Of a stretch of DNA of 64,000 nucleotides, positions 12,053 to 24,870 are shown one piece after another. Both the position numbers and the translations under genes were made by a program. The notes beneath the pieces are model-generated. The model searched no databases. It saw nothing but the letters and a program-made list of their open reading frames with translations, and was not told the origin of the DNA. How positions within the stretch are numbered: position 1 is the first letter of the stretch; every line of letters starts with the position of its first letter. Origin of the DNA: Anadara kagoshimensis. Taxonomy: Eukaryota; Mollusca; Bivalvia; Arcoida; Arcidae. The DNA lies in NCBI GenBank assembly GCA_021292105.1, contig CM037873.1:9711489-9775488 (forward strand), read 5' to 3'.

Positions 12053-12241
12053 ATGCATTGCTTACTTCGAAGCTATCAGTTACATCGATATCATATGTCA
12101 CATGTTCAGCTGTAATCTCTATATCAGTTGATCTGTCTGTATTTAATAGTCTTAAGGCGTGCGTTAAAGCCCTCTTTAGTTCTAACGAATTATTAGTTAA
12201 ATTGGCGAAAGTTGATTTCGATGAATTGTCAAATATAACTC
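12053..12241 (-). CDS. AMPA-type glutamate receptor, coding exon 2 (amino-terminal domain)
   Basis: This 189-base exon encodes the first part of the extracellular amino-terminal domain, which governs subunit assembly. The acceptor is TTTTATTTTACAG and the donor is T|GTAAGTAT, both canonical, and both junctions are phase 1. The peptide opens GVIFDNSSKSTFANL and ends near DVTDSFEVSNA. It aligns by eye with the AMPA-receptor stretch running from IGGLF to SNAFC. Three potential N-glycosylation sequons (NSS, NLT, NNS) lie close together, as expected for an extracellular segment. The last base plus the first two of exon 3 make a leucine codon, so the junction reads SNA-L-CEH where vertebrate subunits have a phenylalanine. 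No stop or frameshift is present. A 122-bp hairpin element sits only about 54 bases past the donor, inside intron 2. The family assignment is strong together with exon 3. Confidence 0.9.
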
Positions 12242-13945
12242 CTGTAAAATAAAACAACAAAAACACATTAGACAGAGAGGATAAATGTGTGTGGTGACGC
12301 CAATGTTCTAATATGTGTTTATTTGTCATCATAAGTTATAAAAAGCTTAAATATTGTATCTCTTCGTAGTCGGGATGTTTAAATTCAGAAGTATTTAACG
12401 AAAAGAAATGTAGCATTTGTCTGACATTAAATCGGAAAACGGGTTATAATCATTGTCCAAAAACAATATCAGTAAGATGTATTATGTGATGCATGTGCAT
12501 GTGCTGCATGCAGTTTCAGACTTCAGTAAAAATTTCCAAGGAAAGTATTCCTAAATGAATATATGCCAAATATATTTTGCTGGAAAATCAAAGCGCATTC
12601 AATAAACACGTGAACATTTTATTTTGCTTTGTGAGGTCATTATGCCAGAATTATACCAATGCATTAATTCTTGTCCTTATGATGCTACATTTAATCTATC
12701 TATTGTACGCTTATCTTGAATGAGTTGTGTGTAATTTAAAGGAATCTTCTATAGTTATCCTTTTTTAGAACCTATTGCAAAGCTGTATGCAGATTGAATA
12801 GTATTCTTCCAGAGGGATACATGGTCTAAAATATCTAAGGTCTACCTAGTAGTTTTATATGTCCATTGGAGATGATTTTATTTGTTTTACGGGTCTTTTA
12901 AAACCTTTGGGACCCGGTTGCCAAGGATTTTTGCAAATTATTTATTACAAGCCGATGCGTTATAAGGATCCACATTATTGTTTCCATTGGTTCCGAGTAC
13001 GCACATTTAATAGGTTTCCGTTGAAAATTTTGCGTGGGGAAGAATTTTAACGATTATTTTAAAATCGCTAAATTAGCTACAATTACCCCCAAAGCAATAT
13101 CAAATCCACGGAATTCAATTATCTATCAATTCGGCATGTACATGGTCAAATCAGATAATAATGGTTTCTTCATGTTTAAGTTACAACTGAAATAAAGATT
13201 ACAATCTTTTCACCACGGAATTATTAGTTAGAATATTAAACACACAAAATGTTTCATAGATTGAATTCTAAAAATTAACCATAATTAAACTTGGATAATA
13301 TGATGAATGCTATAGAGTTAATTCTATCCTAATAACTCAATCAAGCTGTAGAGCACCTGAGGACACTAAGGAAGGAAGATAAATGTGATAATATGACTTA
13401 CGGCAAATTGGTTTTGTGAGATAATGTGTTGGAATGGCTTACTGATTTTTTTAAAGTAATTTAAACTTAGTTTAAATTAAATGAAACAAATCATAAAACT
13501 TGTTTCAGTATTACCTAACATTGTATCATCAAGCAATTGACATTTAGAAAATGGCACGTTTCCTTCGCATTGGTTATAGACTTGGAAAACCGATCCCCGT
13601 ACTTATGTCATCGAAGATTTGGCAAATTAAAAAAGCCATTGCAAATGCCTTAGTATTACAGATGGTTAAATGTTTAAAATGAATATTCTTGGTAAAGACA
13701 AAAAAACTTATTGTCGGCATTCTAAAATAAAACTACCAACACTAGTCATTACTTAATCATACATCACAAACACAATTGCAACTTCTTCGTTGATAGGATT
13801 CTCTTGTGTATGTTAATTAACATGAGCATCATGTTTAAACCAGAATTAAAGCACTTTTGTTTGCATTGAAATTTATTACTTTTAGTTCCATCCATAAAAC
13901 ATCTTGGTAAAAGCTTTATAATTATTTGTGTTCTAATTGGTGTGT

Positions 13946-13946
<1 letters not shown>

Positions 13947-13983
<37 letters not shown>
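13947..13983 (+). repeat. Poly-T tract, 37 bases
   Basis: An uninterrupted T run lies between GTGTGTG and GGTGCTTGC in copy 1 of the tandem duplication. Copies 2 and 3 have no such run at the equivalent place. It could be the tail of a minus-strand retroposon or simple slippage. Confidence 0.9.
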
Positions 13984-13984
<1 letters not shown>

Positions 13985-16569
13985 GTGCTTGCAAAATGCA
14001 TCATCCGGGTATTTTCTGCATTATCCGGGGATTTTGTTGTATATTTCTAGTTTTCAGTATATCAATATCAATGATACTATTCTGACTAACAATATTATCT
14101 ATTCTCTTAAAATGCATATAGAATTTAAATTCTTATTATTCAGCAATTTAATACACTGTCAAATATTCAAGCGAAACTTACAAACAGTTTATACATTTTC
14201 CACTGCTTACTTTCTCTGCAGCTCACAAAACGTATCTATCACAATCTGAGCATTTATAAAAAATTAAGTGTCGACCTAATTCTCAGTTTATCTCTGTGCT
14301 GTCATTATGTATTTTATTCAAATGTTGTGTAGTTTGATTGAATAATGCAGTCAATTAGAGAATTGGAGAAAAACATAAAGTTAAAATTTAAAAGCAATAT
14401 CCGACGGACATTTACAAATAAAAAACTTTTATGCAATTAATACGAGACGGTCATCTATTAAATATAATCCGATTTAGCAATTGTTACCCAATTTTTATGA
14501 TTTTAAACCGTTGAAATAAATTTCGTGTTTTCATTACCTTCTACAAAAGTCGTTATAAAGTCCACCGAGAAACATCTTAGAATATCCTTAGACAAATATT
14601 AAATTTTCAATGGTATTTATAATGTTTCCCTTTGTATCCATAAGTATCACATTTCTTCTCGTTGCAACGATCCAATTCATATTAACATGCGGTGATTGCA
14701 GATATACTTCACAATAACTTTAAATTTAATCGATTATTAAATCACCAAAGAAACTTGCAAGTTATTATTGCCCTATTAAAACATATTGACTTGTGTTAAT
14801 TTTGACACATTTGTTTGTTTTTGGAATTATGATTTGTACTTGGATTATGTCATCGGAGATGTGAAACCCTAAAATAGCCCATTGCAAACGCCTCCGTATT
14901 ATAGATGGTTAATTGATAAAAATAAAATATTCTTGACAGAGACAAAAACCTTATTGTAGTCATTCTAAAATACAACTATCAACACTAGACACTACGTTGA
15001 GCTTACATCACGAATAAAAGTGCAACGCAATTTCTTGCACAAATATACACGTTAATATGGTTCTCTGGAGTGTGTTATTCAACACGAACATCTTCAATTA
15101 AACCAGAATTGAACCAACTTTGTTTGCATTTGATATTATGACTTTCACTTAAATCCATAACACATTTTTACAAAAGCTTTATTATTATTATTTTTGTTCT
15201 TGATCTGTTGCTGTTGCTCTTTGGTGTTTGCAAAATCATACTATTCTGATTAAGAATATTATCCATTCACCATTATTGTTATTCCGAATTTAAACTGTGC
15301 CAATCTATTATAATTAATTAACCTAAACTTGCAAACAGACATTTGATACATTCTGACCGTTCTTTATAACAATGTCTGCAGCTCGTTAAACTTATCTATC
15401 ACTCTCTGAACATTTATTAAACTTTTAACCGTCGACTTTATTTTCAGTTTATCTCTTTGCAGTCACTGCGTATTTGATTAAAACTTTATGTAGTTTGATT
15501 GAATGACTCAGACAATTAGAGAATTAGAGGGCAACACAAAGTTAAAATTTAAAAAGCAAGATCTGAAGTACTTTAACAAATAAAAAGCTTTTATGCAATT
15601 AACACGAAACGGTCATCCAATAAACTTGATCCGATTCAGCAGTTGTTACCTAAATTGAATGATTTCAATCCATTGATACATTTCTTTTTTTCTTTACGTT
15701 TTAAAACTGTCGTTATAGAGTCTACCGAGAAACATTTAAGATACCATTGAACGAATATTAGGTTTCCACTTGTATTTTGTATTGTTTCAATCTGTATCCA
15801 TAAGTATCATATTCCTTTCTCATTGCAACGATTCAATTCAAATTAAGATGACATGCATTACAATCACTTTTTATCCAATTATCAAATCACTATAGAAACG
15901 TGCAATTTAATAGTGCGTCTAATACTCGTAAAACATATTGACGTATGTTAATTTTGATACATTTGTTTGTGTTTAGCTTGGGAATTATGATTTGTACTTG
16001 GATTATGTCATCGGAAATGCGGTACTCTAAAATAGCCAATTACAAATGTCTCCGTATTATAGATGGTTAAATTATAGAAATGAAATATCCGTAACAGAAA
16101 AAACCCATTGCAGTTATTCTAAAATAAAACTGTCACTAGACATTACGTTCAACATTCATCTCGAATAAAAGTGCTTTTTGTTATACAAGTGTAGACGTTG
16201 ATATGGTTCTCTTGTGTATGTAAATTAACATGAACATCTTCAATTAAACCAGAAATAAACGAACTTTGTTTGCGTTTGATTTTATGGCTTTTAATTCCAC
16301 CCGTAACACATTTTTACAATAGCTTTATAATAATTATTTTCGTTCTAGTGTGTTGTTCGTTTTGGTGCTTGCAAATTGCATAGGATTTTGTTGTATAATA
16401 TGACAATTAGGCAAATAATATCAATATCAATCATACCAATCTGATAAAAAAAATATAATCCATTCTTCAAAAATGCTTTTCAGAATTTGAATTGTTACAC
16501 ATTTATTGTTATTATTTAGCAATTTAATGCACTATATTATCGAATATTCAAACGAAAATTGAAAACCCA

Positions 16570-16650
16570 ACTTGTCAGTTACAAAGTATTTACTTTGCAT
16601 CTGGATTGTGATTTGGACATGGATTAGTATGTTTGATTTTGATTTATACA
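16570..16650 (-). repeat. Fragment of the common dispersed repeat inside tandem copy 3
   Basis: The segment TTTACTTTGCATCTGGATTGTGATTTGGACATGGATTAGTATGTTTGA is the end of the dispersed family in reverse orientation. It interrupts copy 3 relative to copies 1 and 2. Confidence 0.6.
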
Positions 16651-16893
16651 TTTTTCATTTGGTCCTGTCTCTGCAGCTCGTAAAACGTATCTATCACAAT
16701 CTAAACATTTGTAAAACTTTTAACCATCGACTTTATTTTAAGTTTATCTCTCTGCAGTGATTATTTATTCGGTTCAAATGGTTTGTAGATTGATTAAATG
16801 ACACAATTTGGGAAGTGAAAGACAACACAAAGTTAAAATTTTAAAAAGCAATATCCAAAGGGCATTCACAAATAAAAAGCTTTTATGCAATTA

Positions 16894-17838
16894 TAGTCCG
16901 ATCACTTATTCAGTGATGAAAACCGATGTGGCCTTAAAAAGATCATGGATTACTTGCCTCAAATTTCATTAATGCTATTTTTAGATCTGTTATTTTTTAA
17001 ACATGTGTTTAAATAATTTGATTATATTTCTTATATTTAGTATAAAAATCAAATAAAACCGGTTTTTATCAAACGCGCACAAGAATTCAGACAATGCGTA
17101 TCACGTAGTAAAATGCATTATCGCCAATAACTACATCTTTTGAGACAAAATCGCGGCTTTGTTAGATGAGCTTGAAGGTTTTGTAGTTTTAAAACATAGA
17201 ATTTAAAAATTGTGTCGTTCTAGGCCAAACATGTGTAATAAATGAATTTTATTCATTATTTTGATCTGTGTGCTGTTTTACCTGTTGTTCAATTATAAAC
17301 AAGTTCAATGGGTTAGTCCGTGACGTATACTGGTTAGGAATAGTAACACCTGTATAAACCCGTATCGCGTGAATACGTATTAGCCAACCAGAACCCAATT
17401 ATGAATGACTTATATGAATGGAACTGTCGAATATGCCATATCAACATATGAGAGGGACAACAAGTATCTTTCAATTAATTGCTAAATTTTGACTCTCAAA
17501 AACTCAAAAACTACAGTGAATATTAATCATTTAACCATATAAAAAAAGAGTATTTTTAAATACTTATCTTTAAAACAAGACTGCAAACGAATGAGTATTT
17601 ACTTCTCAGAAAACTTTTATCGAAAAAGTTTATTAAAATGTATTCATATAAATTAAAAGCAAAAAATTGAAAAAGTCGAGAAAACTTGCAAAAAATTTTC
17701 AAAATTTGAAAAAATATGTTCCAATAACACATGTGAAATTTCAAGTCTACTGAAGTTAAATCAACTTAGATATCTAAGTTTGAATCACGCCACCCATTCA
17801 AAACATGTTTTTTCATCACTGAAAATGTGATCGGACTG
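16894..17838. mobile_element. 945-bp non-autonomous TIR element, TA target site
   Basis: The element is bounded by TAGTCCGATCAC...TTCAGTGATGAAAA on the left and the same sequence on the right in reverse complement, starting CAGTCCGATCAC. These inverted repeats are about 28 bases long. A TA dinucleotide flanks each side (16892-16893 and 17839-17840). The neighbouring tandem copy preserves the empty site, reading GCAATTAACACG where this copy has GCAAT-TA-element-TA-ACACG. That fixes the insertion boundaries. The interior has no transposase. The TA duplication and CAGT end suggest a Tc1/mariner-pogo type helper, by inference. Confidence 0.85.
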
Positions 17839-20800
17839 TAACACGCGACGATCATCCAATAAATAAAACCCGACTCAGCAATTGTTAAATTGAATGATTT
17901 TAAAACGTTAAAATAAAATTTCTTATTTTCATTACCTTCTGCAAACGACGTTATACATCTCATCGAGAAACATTTAAGATAACCTGAGACTAATATTAAG
18001 TTTTCAATGGTGTTTATGTCGTTTCTTCTGTATTCATAAGTATCATATTTCTGCTCTTTGCAACGGTGCGATTCATATTACCATGAGATGATCGCATGCA
18101 TGCTTTACAATAACCTTTTTAATGGTATCCAATTATCAAATCACCATATAAACGTGCCCTATTAAAACATTTTGATTTTGGTATATTTGTTTTTACTTTG
18201 CTTAGGGGTGTATGTATGTTAGATACAAAACTTTAATTTGGTAGATAAGATTAAACGGTTTTGAAACCAAAATAGCAAATTAATCACGACTTACACTAGA
18301 ATTCTAAATTATCAAGGAAATTGTTGGAACGAGTAACCAGTTCCTGCTTTTTTGGAACGAGTAAAAATAGGCCTCTTTTCGTTGATGTATTGTTTTAAAG
18401 GTGCTTGGAACTTCTGACTTTTACAAAGTTTATATAATTCAGCTGGCTATACATTGCTTAATGAAGTTTTATAAGAGTTTTGTGCTTCACTACACCTGTT
18501 AATTAGCTTTAAATATAAATATAAATAAAATTATAACAGTAGATATCAAGAAAAAGAGCAACGCTAACAGCAAATTATAAGCACGTCAAATAAAAGACAA
18601 ATTCATTGTATTGATAGAAACGAAAGAAACACCTTAAGAAATGGTCTTAATGAGCTGAAAATACTCAATTCATACTTGTTATATATTTATTTTAAGACAT
18701 AAAATATGTTTAAGTCATCAACAATCATTGTGAATCCATTTAAGCATAAAATTATTCACAGATGCAGAAAATAGTCATACGCTGCAAAGCTTCATTTGAA
18801 TTAATGTCCTAGAATGTATGAAAACTAAAAATCAGTCACCCTTACATACGATTGAAAAAGGTTTTGAATCTTAAACTATATATTCTAATATATTTTGTAA
18901 ATAGAAAAGTGATTGGACCCCGATCGCAGGAAAGACGCGCAGTATCTAGGTTATTAATCTAACGTAATGAACATTCATTTATAAACACCTGTAATGTTCT
19001 TCAGTTTACAGAACAATTTAATATAAATCATCGTTGTAAATACAGATGCTGCTGTTTTAAAAGAAAAAATTGCATCTGTCAATAATCCACAAATCCACGA
19101 TCCATGTTTATATAACAATCCTAAAAGCAAAGTTAGTATATTGCAAAGTTGCAGATCAATATTAAAACGTGAACAGGGATCGAGTACAATTGGTCCAAAA
19201 GGGAAATGACCACCCACTATTTTTAGCTTTATATAAAATCTTGAAGATTTTAAAACGGGGTTGAAAGTTCAACGCCATATACCCCGAGGGTCTAATTCTT
19301 TATAAAATGTTGAAAAGCACAACTTTCTTCCAAGGTATACAAACGACTTGATCAGTCATCATTCTTATTGCAATGTAATATTCTTCATCTTAATCTATTT
19401 TACTTGATGAAAGCAATTTATAGTTAAAGATAATTGACTAATTCATAAAATTGCAATCATTCAAATCGCCCAACATCGAAATAAGGAAACTAGAGATAAA
19501 ATATTCAAGGACTTTGAGAAAATGCGTTTTCTTGGTGCCTTGGACTATTGTATGTTTGCACCTCAAGTACCTGGTTTAGAACAATGCAACTTTAAAACCA
19601 ATGCGAACATAAGCTTTTGACAAAGATATTTAAGACTTCGTTTTGATGTGTTTTTTTTCAGAATGGTATTTACAATTGTCAAATTTAATTAAAAATTTAA
19701 TTACTCACACATTTGCGTTTGACAGCTGATCTTTTACTACGTTCAATTATTTGGATTGACAATTCCTGTAAGGTTGAAACAGCGTCAACAATGTATTGTA
19801 TCCGTCTAATTTTATGTCATTTCCCTCGATAGGCGGCAGTGACATTCGTTTGCAATTAAATTATCTAACAGAGGTCGACAAATTTAAGAATATGTTAATT
19901 GTTAACATTGCTATGTTAAACATCAATGGTTTGTGGCCGCAATGGAGTTCATCTTTTGTGCTCTAACGTTTGTTCGAAACATTTAATTTAAATGGATATG
20001 GAATCGCATTAAATGACGTTTTCCGGAATTGATGGCGTTGACGTTTTCCAAAACGTTCCACACAAACGTTAGGAGGTATTGGTCACTTGATACAGCGACG
20101 AACCCCATTGCTTTAAACATCAATGCTTTGCTACCGAAAATGTTCATAAGATGACATGTTTACAGCGTGCTTTTTGTCATTTGTTAGTATCTATATTACT
20201 TTTTTTCGACTGCAATAACTTAATCTTATATGTACAATAAATGTTTACATGATAACTGTAGGTAACGCAATTTTCATCTTAATTGTAAACCTCGATTTTT
20301 AAGTGAAATTATAAAAACAGGCTTTTTTCTCGAACTTATTGCAATAAAAGGTATTTTCATGCCAGTGTTTTATCGAAAACATGAAAATGAACAATGGACA
20401 CATTGCCTTTTAATGGGTTTCTTTGCAAAAAAACTGGAGATAAATTTAGCATTAATTATAAAGACATTTAAATATTATTGATTGTAAATGTCACCAATCT
20501 TAAAATATTTTAAAATGCCCCCCGTGTGTTAAAATAATTTATATAAACTATTTTGAATGCAACATGCATACTGTTAATAATGGTAATTCAAAGTTCCTTG
20601 TTGTAGGTTAAAAACAAATTGTTATTGGAAGATAAGAGCGGTCTTTTACAACCCCTAATCAAGTTTGTTTTTGAAACGCATAGTTTTGGGTTGGTGGAGG
20701 AAACCAGAGTGTCCAGAGAAAACCAATGACATTAAAACATACTAAAACAATATTACAATAATTATGATATATCATTAACTGATTCGAGATTACGCGATGA

Positions 20801-21434
20801 AGGACTTTTTTATATATAACTAATAAATGCTGGAAGACATGCAACTGACTATGTCAACCAATGCTGCATGCCATAGCGAAATATTAATTTAGACTTTCAA
20901 GAATAACATCAATTAACAACCGCTTGGCATTGCTTTAGATACAGACCTGAAATGCAGCGTTAATGCACTATAAATCATAATATTATATATACCCCGACTA
21001 GGTGCATGAGAATGTTGTTAAATAGTGAAAAAGATAGAGTTGTAACGGAACATAACTTACTTATTTAAAAAATACAAAAATCATTAGAAATATAAGTGTA
21101 ATGACTATGTCGTATTTCTTCACAATGATTTAATTTGATTAGCATTGAATTGGACCTGTATGTTATGATGGAGTGTACCTGCATGTGTAAGTCAATTACA
21201 TATGGCAAAGTATAATGTTTATCGTAATCGTCACCGCACATGACATGAAACAACAAACAAAGACAAATGACCGCCAGATTAAAATAGTAATTATAATAAC
21301 ACATGAAGATGTTACTTTAGATATTTGAAAATTTAGTTTTATGATTATTCTTTAAATTGTAATATGACTAATTGCTAATCCGTTTAATTTTGCAGCACTA
21401 GACCGCCGTTTCGGTATCAAATCGTTCATCAGAA

Positions 21435-21620
21435 GTGCATGGATCAAAATTTATGGAAATTATTGACCACCCTACCATTCCAGTTATGTTACAAGCAATT
21501 ATCACTTTAATTTATACATATAGGGATAGAGAAAATGGTAATAAGGACCTAGCCAACCTCCGTAGAGCTTTAAGATTGTCTTCATTGATTCCTGCCGGCA
21601 TTGCCTATCCACATGGTTAG
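21435..21620 (+). other. Open frame of unknown nature
   Basis: A 61-residue frame ends DLANLRRALRLSSLIPAGIAYPHG and is less AT-rich than its surroundings. It extends in frame a little upstream to a TAG near 21400 and follows a TTTTGCAG that could be a splice acceptor. No known domain was recognised. The upstream strip GACCGCCGTTTCGGTATC, with CATCAGAAG a few bases on, resembles ends of mollusc retroelements in style. It may be a transposon remnant rather than a host exon. Confidence 0.2.
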
Positions 21621-22403
21621 ATGCTACTAATGTATACTAGTAGGTTCCTTTAGCCATTATTATTGTTTCTTTTATGGCTATTCTAATCATACCTGTTATA
21701 TAAAATTTATGTTTTTGATGGGTTTCTTGCATGACACATAAAATTGTCATTATTGACAATACAATCACGATAAAGTATGGAATACGAGGTTCCAAGTTCG
21801 ATAACAGGAAATGACATCGGAATTTAACAAAAGCCTTCTTGCATTGTATAAAAAATTGTATATATAATATTATAATGATTTGTGTATCTTTTGATAGACA
21901 CAAAGAAAATAGAAATGGACTATCTAATGAGTTGAATGACCCTTTTATTGATGAAATACAGGATTATCAATGGCATGCTTCTCTAATCTGACATTTGAAA
22001 GGTATACATTTGCCAAATATGTACCCGTTGTTTAATTATATTTTATTGATATTACATTTTTGTGGTAATTTAACTGCATTTCATTAGAAAGAAGATAATG
22101 CCAGGATACAATTTACCTTTTTCGGAAACTTAACTTGAAATTTAAATCCAAATCCATAGCAACAGAAATAAATCAAAAGTAAAAGTGACACATTTGTCAT
22201 TTACTAGTAGCACGTGTGATATGACGCTTTTGTATTGAAGCAAGTACTTTGTCGTGTGTGCCAGTTGACAGCTGATATACTAATAATATCCACATATGAT
22301 CTACAACGTGGTGAATAAGAAAGAATACAACGGTCTAGGGAGCAACAATTCGTTATTTGCTTTGATACTAAGCACGAAATATATGTCAAGTCAAGCCCAT
22401 AGG

Positions 22404-22426
22404 GGGTCCATTTCACGTATGGACCC
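22404..22426. repeat. Small perfect hairpin, 8-bp stem
   Basis: GGGTCCAT and ATGGACCC flank TTCACGT. It sits in a GC-richer patch (about 22300-22550) that also holds an 83-residue open frame with no recognisable domain. Confidence 0.5.
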
Positions 22427-23635
22427 TGCGGATATGACGGGACTTCAGTCTTGTAAAGGGTCAGACAGAAGCAACTTAACTGTTAATTACCGTCTTGCTG
22501 ATACTACACTTAAAAAGCTAAAGTTGGCCGGTCCATGGAGCCATTAGCGATTTCAATCAGAACTTTGAAGCATCATTATTCGTAACAACGGGATGTTAAA
22601 ACAGCTTTGTTCTCTTTCTGAATGATTTGTCGATTTTGTTACAAACGTTACACCAGGAGCTCTATATGTAACGGTTTGATTGATGCCAAAGCGATCAAGT
22701 TTATAAGTTTTTTAACTGTTTATGAGTTTTGCTTATGTGTTTTGGTTGGCTTTATCAATGACATTATAAGTATCTGTACACATCATATATTGACTAACCA
22801 TTTCACTGATAAACATCGAAATCCATTTCAACACATTTTATCAAAATGGGTCAAAATGGCACGACGAAAATTGGTGCTGATAAAAACAGAAATAAATCTT
22901 ACAAAATCTTTAATTGGCTTTGTGATCTTATTCTGCAGACACTTTGTCAATATGTCTAGGAAACATTTTTAAAACGTCTAAAATCCCTTTGAAAATGTTC
23001 AATTTAATATATAGAGTTCCACATGAACTCTGGGAATATCTAGAAAATTTTTCTTGTATTTTATAAACAAGGAGACTATTTCTTTGTCCGATCTATCAAA
23101 GTTTGGTTGACAAGATTCAGATGGGAATTCCCGACAAATTCTGTCTATAACAAATGTCACAAAACGAAATAGAAAACGGATAGATGTTACAACTAATCCC
23201 TATTGTATTACACCAGATATTTCAGCATTGCATTCAGGAAGTAATTATTCTTATACTAATACTAAGTGAAATGTGCTAGTTTTCACAGCTTTAATCACTT
23301 GTTGTCATTGTCAGTTTTAAGTTTTTAGTTCTATATTCTTTCAAATAATTATTGCGCAGTTAGTTAGTTCCTATTGTGAAGATTCGTGACTAGATCAAAT
23401 ATAAAAGTTTTTACATTATTTAACAAAATAGCAAAATGTAAGAAATAAGACTTGTTCTATCAATTGCATTGTTCCTTTCTTGTCCTCTTCTGTTTCTTTA
23501 CTTTGACTGTATTTGTGTTTGTGTCTTTTGTGGAGTCAATGTTTTTCAGTACTAGGCACTAGTAAATCAACCCGTGTCCAAATCAGAATCCACCCCAAAA
23601 ACTTTGAAATTTAAAAATTAAGTTATAAATGTGAA

Positions 23636-23700
23636 TTTTCTCCAAGGGAAAGAGATATGGTGCTCTGAAAGAGTAAGTATTTTGATTTCGTATCTTTGAA
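23636..23700 (+). repeat. Partial copy of the common dispersed repeat
   Basis: CTCCAAGGGAAAGAGATATGGTGCTCTGAAAGAGTAAGTA corresponds to the CACCAGGGAAGTGAGG...GGTGCTCCGGAAGGGTAAGCA core of the family. It is about 270 bases left of a much longer copy. Confidence 0.45.
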
Positions 23701-23907
23701 TATACACGTAGATCCATTGCATATTTTCGTTTGAAATCCATTAAAAATGGTCAAACGAAGGGGAAGTTCAACATTTAAACTAAGGTGGATAATTTTGATA
23801 AAGTGAAACAAAAAAATTTGAATTCGATAAAGGATCTTGCTTAGAAACATAACATACCACAGGACTTTATAATTAACTTCGACCACACAGGTGTTCGACT
23901 GCTCCCA

Positions 23908-24362
23908 GCAAGTCAGAATCATTTCGTAATCTCGAAGCTAAGAATAAACTTTAGAGCTGAACTGACGAGTGAACTTCCACCAAGGAAGTTAGGTCTGGTG
24001 CTCCGGAAGGGTAAGCACCTCTTGTGCAACCAACACCTGTCACTGTGAAAGGAACATGGACTATGGGACGGCAAATAAATCCACGGCAATCCTTGACACA
24101 GAAACATCAAACTTATCAACAATAACTTGATAACGGTCATAAAACTTTTTGGGGGCCTTGATAAGCCTAGGCTCGCAATATATCTTCGGGTGAACAATTT
24201 ATTTGCAAGCAGCCTGCTTTGTTGAAAAAAGTACCGCAGTGGGAACAAGTTCTACCATAGCGTATTAATTAATTGTGAAACAAATACACCATAACCAGGA
24301 GTAGCAGGTATATCGCTGTATAGAAAAGGAAAGTTAACAATAGAAAAATAAAGTCATCACTT
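23908..24362 (+). repeat. Long copy of the common dispersed repeat
   Basis: This copy matches the one at 63496-63977 over its whole length. Shared landmarks in order are ACTTCCACCAxGGAAGT, GGTGCTCCGGAAGGGTAAGC, GTGAAAGGAACAT, GACACAGAxACATCAAAC, GACGGTCATAAAACTTTTT, GGGCCTTGATAAG, TTTATTTGCAAGCAGCCTGC, GCAGTGGGAACAAG, TCTACCATAGCGT and AAAATAAAGTCATCAC. Identity looks like 80-85 percent by eye. Both end just after AATAAAGTCATCAC, and the AATAAA resembles a polyadenylation signal, so a retroposed transcript is possible. No protein-coding frame is shared. Confidence 0.8.
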
Positions 24363-24799
24363 CGTCATAAACTTTCAAATGTACAAGAACGATTCAGCAG
24401 GCAATGGTGCACAGTTTGTACCAATTGGTATACCGATTGTGTGCTGGAAGATTTACCAACAAACACAACAAGGATAACTTTGACATTTTCTTGTATCTTC
24501 AGGATAATTTATTTGAAATACGCATGAAGCTTGATAAAATAACGATAATCCCTGTTCAGCACTAGATATTTATATCTTGGCTTATCTTTTTTTGTAAAAG
24601 AATGGCAAGTGAATAATATATGATATGGTCTTTTATGGATATTTGTTTCATATTGTGGAGTAATTTGTTTTCTGCTGACGTGTTTATTGGTGACCAATAG
24701 GCATGACAACTAAAATGATCGAAAAAACCAAACAATATTGGGTAAACGGTTAATGTTGCTAAGTACAATATGGTTTAGAAATAAAAACAGTTAATTACG

Positions 24800-24870
24800 T
24801 GCAGATGTAGCCAGCGAAACAGAAGGTGCTAACCCTTCCGGGGCAGCCGGTCTCATTTATTTTGTGGGAG
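24800..24870 (-). repeat. Inverted partial copy of the common dispersed repeat
   Basis: GATGTAGCCAGCGAAACAGAAGGTGCTAACCCTTCCGGGGC is the reverse complement of the GCTCCGGAAGGGTAAGCACCTCCTGTTTAGCTAGCTACATC core. It lies head-on to the long copy at 23908-24362. Confidence 0.6.

Larger units (their letters stand above)
13560..18200. repeat. Three-copy tandem duplication, about 1.2-kb unit
   Basis: Three diverged copies run about 13560-14830, 14830-15985 and 15985-18200. Shared landmarks recur in the same order: TATTATAGATGGTTAA, ACATGAACATCTTCAATTAA, AAAAGCTTTTATGCAATTA, GTCATCCAATAAA and ACCGAGAAACAT. Copy 1 carries a 37-base T run (13947-13983). Copy 3 is split by a 945-bp insertion at 16894-17838 and carries a second small insert (about 16570-16650) resembling the common dispersed repeat. 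The copies look roughly 80 percent alike by eye. No coding function is visible. Confidence 0.82.

Noticed and set aside
13764..14249. Frames with poly-Lys or poly-Phe across the T tract
   Set aside because: They arise from translating the 37-base homopolymer.
21404..21434. Hammerhead-ribozyme-like CTGATGA...CCGAAAC on the minus strand
   Set aside because: The two conserved core strings are present in order, but the bases between them cannot form stem II and no partner for stems I and III was found. At most it is a degenerate remnant or coincidence.
22296..22972. Adjacent plus-strand frames of 83 and 116 codons
   Set aside because: No motif, no splice-site support and no similarity that I recognise. 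The composition fits random intronic sequence with a slightly GC-richer patch.
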